Source: Nymphaea colorata
Taxonomy: Eukaryota > Streptophyta > Magnoliopsida > Nymphaeales > Nymphaeaceae
Reading direction: 5' to 3'
NCBI RefSeq assembly: GCF_008831285.2
Contig: NC_045138.2
Location: forward strand, 37,997,115-38,061,114
Length of the DNA: 64,000 bases
The position numbers were made by a program, and so were the translations under genes. Under the pieces are notes generated by a model. The model was not told the DNA's origin and made no database searches. It saw only the letters and a program-made list of their open reading frames with translations. Below, piece by piece: positions 24,298 through 37,209 of this stretch. Every line of letters begins with the position of its first letter. Positions within the stretch are counted from its first letter, which is position 1.

Positions 24298-27200
24298 ATG
24301 TCCATGGCGGCAAGGCGACCTATCCAATCGCTTCTCTCTGTCCGCCGTCTCTCTTCCGCTCTCCACTCCAAGAACGACGCGGGGTTCCTTAAAACCCTCG
24401 AATCCCATCCCTCTTCTTTTCCCGACCCCCCTCTTCCTCTTTCGGGCTCGATCCTTCCGCATTCCCTCCAGAAATGTGAATCCAGTCTGGGAAGCGAGTC
24501 TATATTTCGTCAGGGCTTCTCGACAACGACGAGGAAGCCAGAGTTCAGGCAAAAGCGCGAAGAGGATGAAGGTGATAGCGATGAGGAAGGACAAGAAGAT
24601 TATGATGATGACGATGACGATGGTGAAGAAGAGGATGACACAGACGAGGAGGAAGCGGTTTCTAACCGTCTGGCCGGTAGAGAGATGAGTGATGCTGAGA
24701 AGGCGGAAGAGGCGGCGGCGATCGGATACAGAGTGATCGGGCAATTGCAGGCGTCTGAGCGGCCGTTCAAGCCCTGGGAGCCGGTCTTCGCAGTGATTCA
24801 GGTTTCAGTATAATGTTCTTTTTTTATTAGTTGCCTTTGGTTTTCTTGCATTTCTTCATTCGTAGATTTTATGATTGCCGTTCTATGGCCTGGATAAACG
24901 TGAGATAGTTCTTCCTTTCGAGCTTGTTTATTTTTAGGTTGAGGTTGTTTGCCAATTAAAATGCTGAAGTTTTTTGTCCTTCTGAACTGTAGCGTTTCGA
25001 ATGGCTCGGATTTTTAGTTGTGGAATTGGAATCCTAACTAAACTCAGAATTCTTTTTGTTGTGAGGTTTGAGAATGCAACCTAGTAGTGAGGTGCTTGCT
25101 TGAGTTACATTTTGCAAGGAAGTTTTCAGGTTAAAGACTGCACAAGGAGGCGGCGTGAGTTGAAGTTGGTAGTATTAGTCTGTCCTGCAATGTGTCTTCA
25201 GGCTTTCTTAAGGCACCTTTTCCCTGTGCATTGACTCTGAATATGATGACGGTAATCGGCCTTGAAGGACTCCCTGGTCCTTCGGCAACTGGTTAAGGCG
25301 AATGCGTAAGTTGATACCTACGGGAATCAGTTAGATGTGTCCTAAGTGGACGGAGTAAGGAGCTTCTTACTTTGACGCCGAAGGTAAGACAAAAGTACCA
25401 CTGATTTCTGAATTAGGTTAGTGAAATAAGCCTGCAAGAAAAGGCTAAACTGGATCCAAAAGGTCCAAAATGAGATCCTTTATCTCAGGCATCCGGATAG
25501 TATTCAAATTGTTTCCAGCAGTGTCGGATTGTGGAATTTGAGTTATGAAAGGTAGCACATGAACTCTCAAGTCTCAACCATTTCTTAGACTTTAAAGTGA
25601 ATTATACTGGTGGTAGTTTAAAAGGAGAATGCTTTTGAGCAATGAGTTGCCGAACTGTTGGAGTTTTGGATGACAGAGCTGGAGGAATACTTTCTCATAT
25701 ATTTTTGGGTAAGATGACCCATTTGAGAGGCAAGAATTTCACTTTTATAAGTGTATACCACTTCATATTTTGCCCTAATATGAAATATGGGGAATTGAAA
25801 CCCAATAAAGATGTCAAAGAATTAACCATTTTCATGGGTACAAATAATAAATGTGGAAATTCCAAATGATCGAATTGAAAAGACACTGTGATGATTCCAG
25901 GTGAAATACATTCCTACTTCTTCAATGAACTTTTTAAAATGTGATATTTTCGTGCTTTCACCCATACGATGAGAAGAAGGAGACAAACTTATTTATTGAA
26001 AAATATTAGTATGTAGTTGCATGTAAATGTAAGTGTGTATTTTTTTATTGTTCTCATTGCTGGCATTTTCAATTGCTTATCACAAATGAAAGGAAGGAAA
26101 AGATATCAAGTTTGTCAATTTGTTTATGGCCATTTTCCTTTAGCAGTCAATTTGCGTTCTTTCAGAGATCATAATGTCTCTCAAAGAAGATTTTTAGTTG
26201 CCTTCTTACAGATGGTTGGTGTTTTTTATTCACTTCTCCTGTTTTTCATTCCTATAGATTGGATCTCATCAGTTCAAAGTTTGCAATGGGGACTGTGTCT
26301 ACACTGAGAGGTTGAAGTGGTGTGAAGTAAACGACAAGGTATAAGGTATTGCCAACTATTTATGTGCCATAGTTTCAGATTTTGGAGTTTGTTTCCAAGC
26401 TATTGTTTACAATATGTCACACTTTTTATTTCCTTGTTGAACAAAGTATGCTGTGGTAAAGTTTATTTTTTTTCCCTTTTTCCCTTTGGTCTTCTTTGTC
26501 AAAATTAAGAGACCATTATGATTCTGTTAAAAGCATATTCCTGGACCGTTGTTTTTGTGATTTTTTTTATAGTTGAATAATTGAAGGTGTTTTATGATAA
26601 TTTCTTGACTTTTGAGGAATTTCTCAAATAGTTCTGCCAGAAAATTTCAAGAATAGAATATATAGTCAGATGGCTTGAGTTATCTTTCCAGATAATGACA
26701 GAAAAGGTGGATATTGTTATCATTTTAAAATTTAGTTGTGTTGCTAAAAATGCATACGTTAGTAGGTGAATTGATGATCTAGTTCTGGATACACAAAAGT
26801 GCATCTCAACTTGCATTTGGTAGTTGTCAGTTGGCAGGTAGGTAGCAAGGGGAGTTTTAGCTTCCTATACATCCAATTAACTCCTTTAGAAACAAGAAAG
26901 GAGAATATGGCAGCAATCATGCTGTTTTACAACTACCTGCTTGTGAATTGTTTAGAGTCTTTAAGTTAGGATGAGTATCTCCAGAACATGATGGCTTGTG
27001 GGAGTCTTGATTTTGTCCACTTGGAATGAGACTTCCTCTAAGCACGATATGGTTCTTTTTCTCTGGTTGGTGAAGACATTCTTATTTTGAGCTGGTCTTC
27101 ACTTTATTGGGCAAAGCAACCTTTGAAAACAAGCATGTTTTCAGTTCATGGGAAACTCCTCAAGGTATCAAGCAGGAACTGAGAAATGGTATTATTGCAC

Positions 27201-28287
27201 CCAGGGTTTCCAATTCAACATTGTATATTAGGTGCTTGAAAATGTAATTCTGATTGAATGTAAGAACATATAGATCTTGTTGACATATTGATTCTTACTG
27301 TCTGTGCAGCTGATTCTCAGTAAGGTATTGATGATTGGATCGAAGACACAGACTATAATTGGCAGGCCAATTCTGCCAGATACGGAGGTTCATGCTGTCG
27401 TTGAGGAGCATGTAAGTGACTAGATCCCTTTTGGTAGCATCACCGTCAAATCACATTGTAGTAGTACTGGAAAAAGCTCTTCTAGTCTGCCATTTACTGA
27501 ATATTTCTTGAAACGTGACGACTTTAATCCATTACTTCATCTTGTTTCTTTTGTGCTCTCCCTCTCGTGTCTGCATTTCACATTTTTTTGAAAGATTATC
27601 CTTCCTTTTTCTTTGCTCCTCTTCATGGGAGCTGACATGGCATATTGAATGGATTCTTTCTGTGAATTATTCTTCAAAGCATAAGTTGACAATTTGCTTT
27701 TTGATTTGGACTACTTCATTCTATTGCAGCCGAACTTAATTTCTTCGTAATCAATGTTTTAACATCTCTACATTTTAGAAAAAAGGAAAATTGTAGCAGA
27801 TGGCAGAGGCTAGTTTGCTGCATGGTTTGGGCAAAAACTGCGTTCTCTTTTCTGGTTGTTCTAGATGTTAGAAGGCGTAGATAGTGTTCTGTGTTTGGTT
27901 CTTCATGCTTTTTGTTTTTCCATGACCTGGAATTTTACGCAAGTGTTTTTGGGTGTAGCATTTCTTTTGTGCTTTTTGTCTCTGGAATGAAATTCAGCTT
28001 TTTGTTTTCCATGTAATGCCTTCTGCATTTAGCAGCCTTGTGTGACTTGAAAACTGTTTCACCTGGCAGGCTAAAGATGCAAAAGTAATTATATTTAAGA
28101 AAAAAAGAAGGAAAAATTACCGTCGAACCAAGGGGCATCGTCAGGTAAACAAATTGAATACAAACATTCTGTTAACTGTTTTTGGTTTATAGATTCACAT
28201 GACTTGCTGTGTTTGCAGGAATTGACAAGACTCAGGATTACGGATATTCAAGGAATAGAGAAACCACAAACAGTGATGGCTGCTTAG
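24298..28287 (+). CDS. RPL21M: Mitochondrial 50S ribosomal protein L21 (bL21m)
   Basis: Component of the large subunit of the mitochondrial ribosome; the Arabidopsis orthologue is NFD1, required for nuclear fusion in female gametophytes. Five exons join without splitting codons: 24298-24801, 26258-26338, 27310-27411, 28070-28144, 28219-28287, giving 276 residues. The N-terminus is rich in Arg and Ser and lacks acids, as in a mitochondrial transit peptide. Residues ~86-122 are almost entirely Asp/Glu. The L21 domain begins near residue 145 (YRVIGQLQASERPF, then FAVIQIGSHQFKV) and ends with the family signature KKKRRKNYRRTKGHRQ followed by LTRLRITDI. The core matches bacterial L21 (~103 residues); the rest is organellar extension. 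All splice sites are GT-AG. A long frame on the opposite strand of exon 1 (24208-24744) is a shadow. Confidence 0.95.
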
Positions 28288-29480
28288 TTATCAAGTAATC
28301 TTTTCCCCAGGAAACAACCTCTGACAGGGATGTGCGATAGGCTCCTTTATGAATATATCCATGCCTTATACTATGGACGTGGAACTGATTTGCAAGTTGT
28401 CCATTGCGGAGTGCTCGTAAATATCCAGTGAGAAATAAGGCAATTGTTTGTCTGGTTTTCCACATGTATACTTGAAATTTCCAGTGAATTTTCTAAGTGA
28501 TATATTTGACATGTTATCACTGTCGGAACACTTGGAACACTTTGATTTATGCATTTGAAGTTCGGCTATTTGGAGATGAATTTGGCACCTTGTCACCACT
28601 TATGGAGGGAATTCCTTCCCTCGATTCTTATGTTCTGTACTTGCAAGGGTAATTATTTCCAAGATTCTTGAGGCCGCAAGTGTTTGTTGACTTTTGCTTT
28701 TACATAGTAACCCGAAGCTTGACGATATTAATTAGCAAATGGTTCACTTCTGAAGAGAATTAGATCATTGTTTTTTTCTATCATATGATTTGCAGTTTTC
28801 TCCATCATTTTTACCTTCCTTGGTTTGTGCTTTTTCAAAACATGTGCTTGAGATCTGGATGTACTTGTCAATGAAGAATAACCATGGGTAATTGTGCTAT
28901 TTCTGTTTATGGATTTACTTGCAGGGCTATATGTTTCTCTTGGAGTCCTGCCATCTCCATGTTAAATCAAATCTGTGTTGCATTAGCGCAGCAAATGATA
29001 TTGTACCCCCAACCGTGCTGCTCACGTCGAATGGAATTATTGGATATTCTCATGGCAACTTTTAATAAGCATTCTTGCTTCAAGCCCTTGTAGACTCATG
29101 TGTGCTCTCAACATTAGATATGCTCTAATCTGTTTGCTACCGGTCATTGCTCTTGGTAGTATACGTAACTGAAATGGTCTGGATGATTATTTTCTAAAGA
29201 AATTGTCGTGTATATGCTTGGTGCCTGGTTCATCATTAACAGCTCGCACATTTCTTTCTTTTGAGATTCTCAGAAGTTTCTTACTTCTGCATATTTTCAA
29301 GTTTTCAGCAAAGTATCATCCCTAATTTCATTGTATACATGTGCCTGTGTAAAAAGAAAGGTAAAAATCTATCTTACTGGATTTTAAAGTGTCATTTTTC
29401 TTCAAAAATATTAAAAAAATGTTCGTTATGAAAACAAAACCAAAAAAATGTTAAAATAAGAAAAGTGAAAAGAGGAAAAA
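28288..29480. other. 3' UTR of L21m and flanking DNA
   Basis: Downstream of the L21m stop. Nothing coding was recognised; the first few hundred bases are probably 3' UTR. AT content rises after ~29380 toward a microsatellite. Confidence 0.5.
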
Positions 29481-29484
29481 GGTT

Positions 29485-29486
<2 letters not shown>

Positions 29487-29552
<66 letters not shown>
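29487..29552. repeat. (TA)n(GA)n compound microsatellite
   Basis: About 18 TA units run directly into about 15 GA units, just left of the first large duplicated block. Confidence 0.95.
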
Positions 29553-29554
<2 letters not shown>

Positions 29555-29759
29555 TCTTAAGGAGCCTTTTGATTTTTTTCTCAATCTCTTCATTTTTTGC
29601 AGGAATTAAAAATACATTAATTTCTCATTTGCTTTCCCTTCCTCCCCTATCTTTTCCTCTGCATCCAAACATTGTTTTGGAGTCCATCCTTTCTCTCTCC
29701 TTTCCTCCATCCTAGCGAAGGGAGTGACGGACTGACGGTACGTCAAGGCACGATGCTTC

Positions 29760-32700
29760 TCGGCTCTGAGATGGTGCGACGTGGTGCCGCGGTACAGTGC
29801 GCATCTCTGTCAACATTGGGCAGCATCAAGAGGCAGCCATGTGGTTGGAGAGAGAGCGGAGTGGTTCGTTCCGTATCAATTTATTGTAACAGTCGCAATA
29901 GCAGTCACAGGTGGAGGAAATTACGACACTGATACTCGTAGCATGGCAAAAACGAATTTTACTATACATTTCAAAAAAGTGGTGCTGTTAGTAGGTTCAG
30001 AAAAAAGTGATATTTTCTACATTACATTTTTTTTTGTTACCTTCCGAAGCTCTTCTCGTGGGTGGATGGATTTTCCGCCTTCTGAAGCTATTATCTTATT
30101 CAAAATGGAGGAGCCAAATTATACTTTCAAAATTTTAACAAAATATAATTTTTCAAAATATTTATATAAGATAAATAAAATTTTCAAAAATTTACATGTA
30201 AATTAAAAAAAAATTATTTTGAGAGGAACCACGGCTCCTGCCGGCCCCTGTGTAATTCATCTGCGGTAGCCATAATAGCAAGAAGTTTCTATCAATGCAT
30301 TGGTTAGGAGAATACGAGGCAGTGGCCGAAATACATGGGGTCTGTGTAGGCGGTGCATATCAAAAGTTTCATTGGAAAAATGAAAAATCATATCGCAATG
30401 CCGATGACTTACATCAAACCTATGTTGGTGACTGAGTGCCCCTCCGCCAAAATATCCTGGCTCTGCCATTGGTAGAAAGTAGAATATAAGTTGCCGTAGA
30501 CATAGCATGATATTTCTTTAAAAGGGATATCAATCCCCTAAACTTTAAGGGTCCAAGTTTGGGCATCTGTTGAAACTCTACTAGTTACTGTGGTACCTAA
30601 CAGAACCTTTTGAAGAAAAAAACCTAGAACTTGTGCTGGTAGATGCTCCACTAATAGCAAAAGAAAAAGAAAATGTTTTGATAAAGAATACATTACATTT
30701 ATTTTCAAATGGGCACCTTTAATGGGATTCGATTCTAGTTGACGTTCGGTCTGTTCCTTAAAAGAATAAAAGTTTCAAAACTTTTATAAATTAAAAGCAT
30801 ATACACAATGAGAGTAGCAAACACAAGCTTATGTTTGAATTGCTTTTATTTAGCTGCCTCTTTTGAATATGAAATAGATGGCCAGGCCAAAAACATTCAA
30901 ACTTAAGTATGTTTTACTTATATTCTCAAAAGTTGGTAGCCTTTTATGAAAAGTTAATTTCTATTAAATCGCAGAAGAAACTACTTATTGTGTTTTTTAG
31001 GTTGCACTGTCATAACAAAAGTTCTTGGTTTGGAATTCTTTTAAACTTACCCTCCAATTTGGCTGTAACAAACGAAAAAATTAGATCATTTGATGGGATT
31101 TGACATGTGATTTTTTATTCGTCAGTTACATGTTTTAAAGCTATGACTCCAATAAAAGACAGTACATTTATATAAAATTTTAGTGCATTCCAACGCGTGA
31201 TCACTTGAACAAGTAATATTTTCATTGGGTTTGTATGAACGAAGGCAATCTTAAGGAAGCTGAGTTCCAGTTCTGACTCATGTAGATCATGTCAAAAATT
31301 GGTTCGGGTATAAAATAAAGTACAGATTCGTGTTTCTCAAAACCACATAGTGGGTGGCTTGATTTCACAAATGGGTTCCGCTTCAAACTCCGAGTTCTAT
31401 AGTGATCAGATTGGTTCGTAGTGAATCCGTATCACCCCATTATCAAGACAGCAACTGTGAGTATATATGGCCGACCTAGTTAATACAGCAACTTATTGGG
31501 AGAGAAAGAGAGGGAGAGAGGGAGAGGAAGAGACTGTGTCATTATGGGGAGCAGATACTACCGGGTGCTCCACCAAGTTGTGGATCAAACTATTCGAATG
31601 GTATTTGTACACAAGGTCAACGGCCTGGTATGAAAATGCAACCAGGCTTTACTCAACTCACTGAACCGGCTGGAACAGTAAACCCACTAGATATTGGCTC
31701 AATATGCACTAGAAAGCACAGGATGCTTGAAGCCCATAACATCACTGTGCCCTATAGTCAGCCATATCTGTCTGCATGCTTTCTTGACATGCCCTTTTCC
31801 GGGATGTACAAAAATTGACTTAAGAGCCCAGGTCCTTCTTGTCAGCCATGTTCATGGCAGGTGGATGGATGATGTGCCTGTTGAAGCTGTCTGCCTTTCT
31901 TGAAATGCGCTTTTCCTGATTCTGAAATCTGATGCGCATCGATTTGAGAAGCATGGCCCTTCTTGGCAGCCATTACCATGGCTGTTGATCATGGATGATT
32001 TGAGTCTGCACCAATGGTGTTTGCGACTATTAGTGGTATCCAACGTCGGAGCACTAATCATCTTTGGCATGTCGGAAAACACAGATTTGGATATTCCTTC
32101 CTACCATTAAAAGTTTATCTGGTTATGGATGTCCTACGCAGACGTATCAGATTGGTTGATCAATGCTTATCATGCACTAAGGAATACACTTGCCTGCTGA
32201 GTGGATTGTTCTGCCAGCACATATGATGAAAAGTTGTTCGATGTATTGTATAATTTGCTTAAAGATCGAATACTAACTTTTATTTTCTCGGCGTTTCTGC
32301 AGATACGCCTAATAGAAAAAGCACGAGGCGTAGATACCTTGGTCTCTGCAAAAGTGGTTTTCATTACTTGAAATCTGCATTTGGCGTCTAAATTCCTGCT
32401 TTACCTTTGATATGTTCTACGGCGCGTGCTTTCTGCACCTCCTGCCCCACCAGCTAGGCTATGCCTCACGGGGCTTGATGATCTAATGAATTGAAGTTGG
32501 TATTATAATCAACTCAAAACTGTCAAACTGGGGACATTCCAATCAGAAATCTTCCGGGAGATAGGATTTCAGTCTTTTATTACCAAAAAAATCTTATGTA
32601 CATCAAAAAATAAAGGGGTGCAGAGCATCAGATCTTCACGAAAAGGAAAACAAGCAGTGACACTCCTACTGCTCAAGAACTTTGGCTCAAGAACCGATTG

Positions 32701-35700
32701 GAATTGCAGTTAGCAAAACCCGAATTCATCGACACAAGCAGTGAAATTAAGTTAATCAATCTCATAAAAGGTGTCCTGATCTCCATTGGAGATGTGCTTT
32801 CTACATATTTCTAGCCTTGGTCTATCGTCTGAACTCTGCAGAAAAGGTGCGCATTCTGCAACTAAAGACAGCGCACAGGAGGCCATGGCCCTGGGGAAAG
32901 AGCTTGGATTTGAAAAAGGCCAATAATATATTGTATCATTTTGCTGGGGAGAAGAGTTTGGATTTGAAAAAGGCTGTTAATATATTGTATGATGTTTAAT
33001 TACTGACGAATATCTTGGAATTTTCACGAAATTTAATTGACTCGACCTTCGTTGCATGAATATTACCTAGTTTCATATTACTGTTTACCAAGACTGCAAC
33101 AAAATTTGTGTTTTACTTTCAATTCTTTGCAACAGGAAACTTCTCTTAGAGCACTAAACCATATCTGTTAATTCCCTAAAATCTGTCATCCATAGTTTCA
33201 AGCGTTTGTCGATGCTTCCAAACTTTGAACATTAAATTGGCAACCATAGTTGTTTCTAAGAGCCATTCTACCACGAAAAAAATTTCAACCTTTTACCCCT
33301 CTTGTTATAAGTAAGTTCCATCATCTTGATCGATGAAATGCACTGAATAATTTGAGATTCTCACCTAATGAAGGTACATAGTGATAAGTGTGATTGGCAA
33401 AAGGGAAAAGAGTATTCATTCCCTTGTGCATTTGGTGCATTTCGCCTTGTTAAATAGAAGCACAGCAGTGAACCTGATCTCCACTTTGTAAATTATTCTC
33501 TTAAAGGAGCAAACATATCAGGTGCGGTCGTTAGGCCATGCCTTCCCAAATATACCTTCTATGTTTGCCTCCCATCCTTCTAAGTTGTTCATTTTTTAAA
33601 ATATAACCATGTAGATGGATGCAAAATACAAGAATAAAAAGCCATGCAAATCGGATGTCTAGACAAACCCTGCGAGGCAGTTAATTTTTAAAATGCTGTA
33701 AAATCTAACTTATCTGATTTTTATGTTCTTTCTGATCTTACAAATTCTAACATTAATTTTCATCCATCCGTATAATTAGGTTGGTGAAATCACTACTTAA
33801 ACGGTTGCGCCATAAGGCACACGAGAGGGCCAAGATAAAAGTGAGAGAAGTGACCACATATATTACATCTCTTAACATTCCTTTTGTTAGGCTTGTTTAG
33901 ATGTGCTTATATTTACTCATAAAAATCAAAGTATTTAGTAGGGGAGATACCTGCAAGAGACCGAAGCCTCTTCACCTTTCCTTCGTGCCTCCAAGATCCA
34001 AAGCTTCTTTGGAACATTGGTGGTGAGTGGTAAAGAGTGTCACATATCGTTTATTTGTAGCCAGAAGAGTGGTACAACTGAACTTCTATTGGCTCGTCCA
34101 CCTATACTATGCCGTTCCAGATAATTAACCTATTTAATAGGGAACATGCAACCTTTTGGCTGTTTTTAACATATCATAGCACTTATCAGGCTGAAAACGA
34201 AGTGGGGACATCCAAGACCTGGGACAACACCATGCCAAGCCCAGGATAAAGACTGGTGAATTCCCTTTGCTTATGAATTGCTATCAGTACGAGCTCCTAA
34301 TCAGCATTGTGTCATCAAATGCTGCTGAAGAAGCTTATACCAACATCAGTGCAACTTTTTAAGTGAGAGAATATACTAAAAATATCAGCAGATATTCTTC
34401 TCAGAGTGGCGAGCACAGATCTCTCCACTATGATTCTAGAAAAGAAATTCGCTACTAAAATGATCTCACGGATGCTGGCTGGGAGGCGGTCTAACTCCCC
34501 AAGTATGCTCTTATTCTTCTCGACACTCATAAATCGTTTTCACCAATTCAACTCCAGATGCATGATCTCTGCACTACCAGTTAGGAGAGAGCATATTCCC
34601 TGCGATTCTGCGATGTCGTGGGAGACCAACCAAGTGAAGTCGGGAAAAGTGTGATGCTGAACCAGAAAGGTTGTCCTGCTTTTACTGCGTTTTCTGTAAA
34701 AAGTTGAGAGGATTTCCGTATGCTTCTCAAAATCTACCTTTGATTTTGTGCACGATTCGGTGCATTTCCTTCTTTCTTTCTGTTGTTAATTCCCTTGTGG
34801 GGAGACCAGCTGCGAACATTGTCTGAAGTTATGAAAGGTGCCATTGGGTTCTACGTAGTTGGGGACACTTAATGCTGCTCTGATTGGTTGCTTGAGGATC
34901 TTTGAGTCTCAGCAGCAAACAGAAGCAGGAAAGTCAGAGAAAGAATGAGAATGTTCCAGAATAGCGAGATGTGATTGGATGTCCACCGAAGGGTGGAGGT
35001 GTTCCTTTCTTGGGCTATACAGGACTTTATCTCTCTAGGGGATGTTTGATACGCTTGGTTGGAGTGCAAGTGAGAATCTGCCTAAGATGGTTTGTCTAGG
35101 ACAAAGTGTCAACATGTCTCACTTTTCTGTTTCTGTTTGAACTATGAACAGATTTTACGCAGAGAAAAGGAGTTTTTTGGCCATGAAATCTTTTGTTGCT
35201 GAAAACAATTACATGACTTGAGCATGAGAACGGTTTAAGCGAACATATTTTATCTACCAGATCAATTGTATGATTATATTACGATATTAAATTAAGCAAT
35301 GCAAAACATATTTGTGTGATTGTTTAGATCTCTTTCTCTCTCTCAAACGCACAAAAAGAAAAAGAAATAAATGTTGTCACGTTAAACATAAGTTAAAGTG
35401 TAAGTTGAAGAAAACTGTGGTGGCCCTTCTAGGGAAGTTACTTTTGAGTAGGGGAGTCAATGGATCTGAGTAGGATAGAATACCCAGCCAAACTACTAAA
35501 AAAAAGTCGGATATGGAAAAATAATTTTACATTTAAAAGGACATCTATTGGTTCTGGATTTGGTTTTCAATAAATTTCCATGCGGATTAAGATCCAGATT
35601 TAGTTTCAGATAAATATTCTATGTAAATCTAATATCCATAAATATTGAAAGATGGCTCTCAACGTATCGTTGGATTCGGTTGTATACTTAAAAGTCAGAT

Positions 35701-35945
35701 TCAGATGTGAACATAGAAGTCTGATTCAGATTCAAATTGTAAATTTAAAAGCATGACTCAAATATAGAATGGACTTCTTTCATATTCAAATCTGAATATA
35801 ATGAACTTCCGTTAAATCAGATATTTAAAGGCACATCCGGTTCCATGAGAATCCATTCTTTTGAATCCCTACTTTCAAGGTGACAATAACAAACATATCA
35901 CACACTCTTGCACAAACACACACACACGTACAGAATGAGAGAGAT
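29760..35945. repeat. Large duplicated block, copy 1 (~6.2 kb)
   Basis: Nearly collinear with 50305-57330; the right part also matches 38517-41790. The shared segment starts at ctctgagatggtgcgacgtg and ends just after a (CA)n tract with gtacagaatgagagag. It contains only short open frames; one at 34406-34654 is preserved in two copies but shows no known motif. Within it, 30050-30250 and 30430-30480 contain phrases such as gccggcccctg and gagccaggatatt that are typical of decayed plant transposon ends. No gag, pol or transposase was recognised. Confidence 0.85.
32886..32995. repeat. Two-copy ~54-bp tandem repeat inside the duplicated block
   Basis: Two adjacent units share gaTTTGAAAAAGGC and aatatattgtat. 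The pair recurs in the second partial copy at about 38703-38812 and is truncated in the third near 54650. Confidence 0.8.
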
Positions 35946-36860
35946 TTATACTAATGTGTTTATCTTTATCTGTTTAGTAAAAGGGCATCAGATATTTTTC
36001 ATGCTCAATTTTATGCATGTGCTGGCTTCTTGTGTGGCTGGTGTATAAGCTGAAGGCTTCCTGACCCTCTTCTGTCTAAAGGCTGTGTTGAGTGTTCATC
36101 AGATAGGTTAAGTTGGATGAGCGCAACGTCCCCACCCTATTATTTAGTTTTAAGCAAAGTTAGTGGAGACAAAGCCATTGTGCAAATCCAAATTATCAAA
36201 TAAATTGCAAAATCACTTGCTTTATTTCTTTAGACAACACATTCAACACATAATTTTCTATAGAAAAAAATTGTGTTGGGGAAGGGGGTCAGGTGTTTCC
36301 CCTCTTTTCTACAAAATCAATTTTTGTCAAAATTGGATTTTTCGAAATCCAGTTTTGGTAGTACCTAAACACTATGAAAACATGGTTTTGATGGAAAGGC
36401 CCAAATGTAAAGTTTCATTCAAATCTAGTTTTGGTGACATTCAAACACTACGAAAATGTGGTGTTAAAGACCAAACCAGTTTTTACTTGTAAATATTGGT
36501 TTTAATGTATCATGATATAATCCAAACGTCTCTAAAAAAGAATAATTTTTGCTTTAAATGCGGGGAGAGAGAGAGAGAAGAGAGGGGACAAGAACGGGTT
36601 TACTTGTTTCATAATAATATCAAGATTAATACTATTCATCTCATCAATACTGTAGATAGCACCTTCCAAAAATTGAACAGTTTGATGTGATTATAACACG
36701 CCACACAAGAAGGCAGCACATGCATAAAATTGAGCATGAAAAATATCTGATGCCCTCTTTTACTAAACAGATAAAGATAAAACACATTATGTGTTAAATC
36801 TCTCTCACTCTGTACGTATGTGTGTGTGTGTTTGTGCATGAGCGTGTGATATGTTTTGTT
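35887..36860. repeat. Inverted repeat pair, arms ~165 bp, at the end of the duplicated block
   Basis: Sequence 35887-36050, including the (CA)n tract, atctttatctgtttag and catgctcaattttatgcatg, recurs inverted at 36690-36860. The ~640 bp between contains a GA-rich tract at 36568-36590 and AT-rich DNA. Confidence 0.85.
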
Positions 36861-37209
36861 AAAGATTGTAGCATAAGGGAATACGCTCCTTCAGCTAGCT
36901 ATTGGCGGTGGAACATATTCTTTTCTTTTAAAAGTTATTTACAATTTCTCAAGTCATGTTTGAAGAAATAATGAGCATAAGAGCCGAACGGGTGGTGCTC
37001 GGTCAAGAGTCGGCTCGAGTTCGACACGTGGCTCACGTAGACGACCCTAAGATTAAAGTAGTAGAAACGTGATTTTGGTATCTGAGTTAGCTTTTTAACA
37101 CTCGTTTTGATGCCAAAATCAGGTTCTCCACTCGGTTTTGGTGCCATCCAAACGGAATCTCGGCCTGGTCGTCCGGAGTGAAGCTGAAGTCGGTTGTGGT
37201 CATGGTTCA

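Noticed and set aside
24208-24744. 178-codon open frame on the minus strand over L21m exon 1
   Set aside because: It is the antisense of a well-supported exon; its Ile/Val run mirrors the GAT/GAA acidic stretch.
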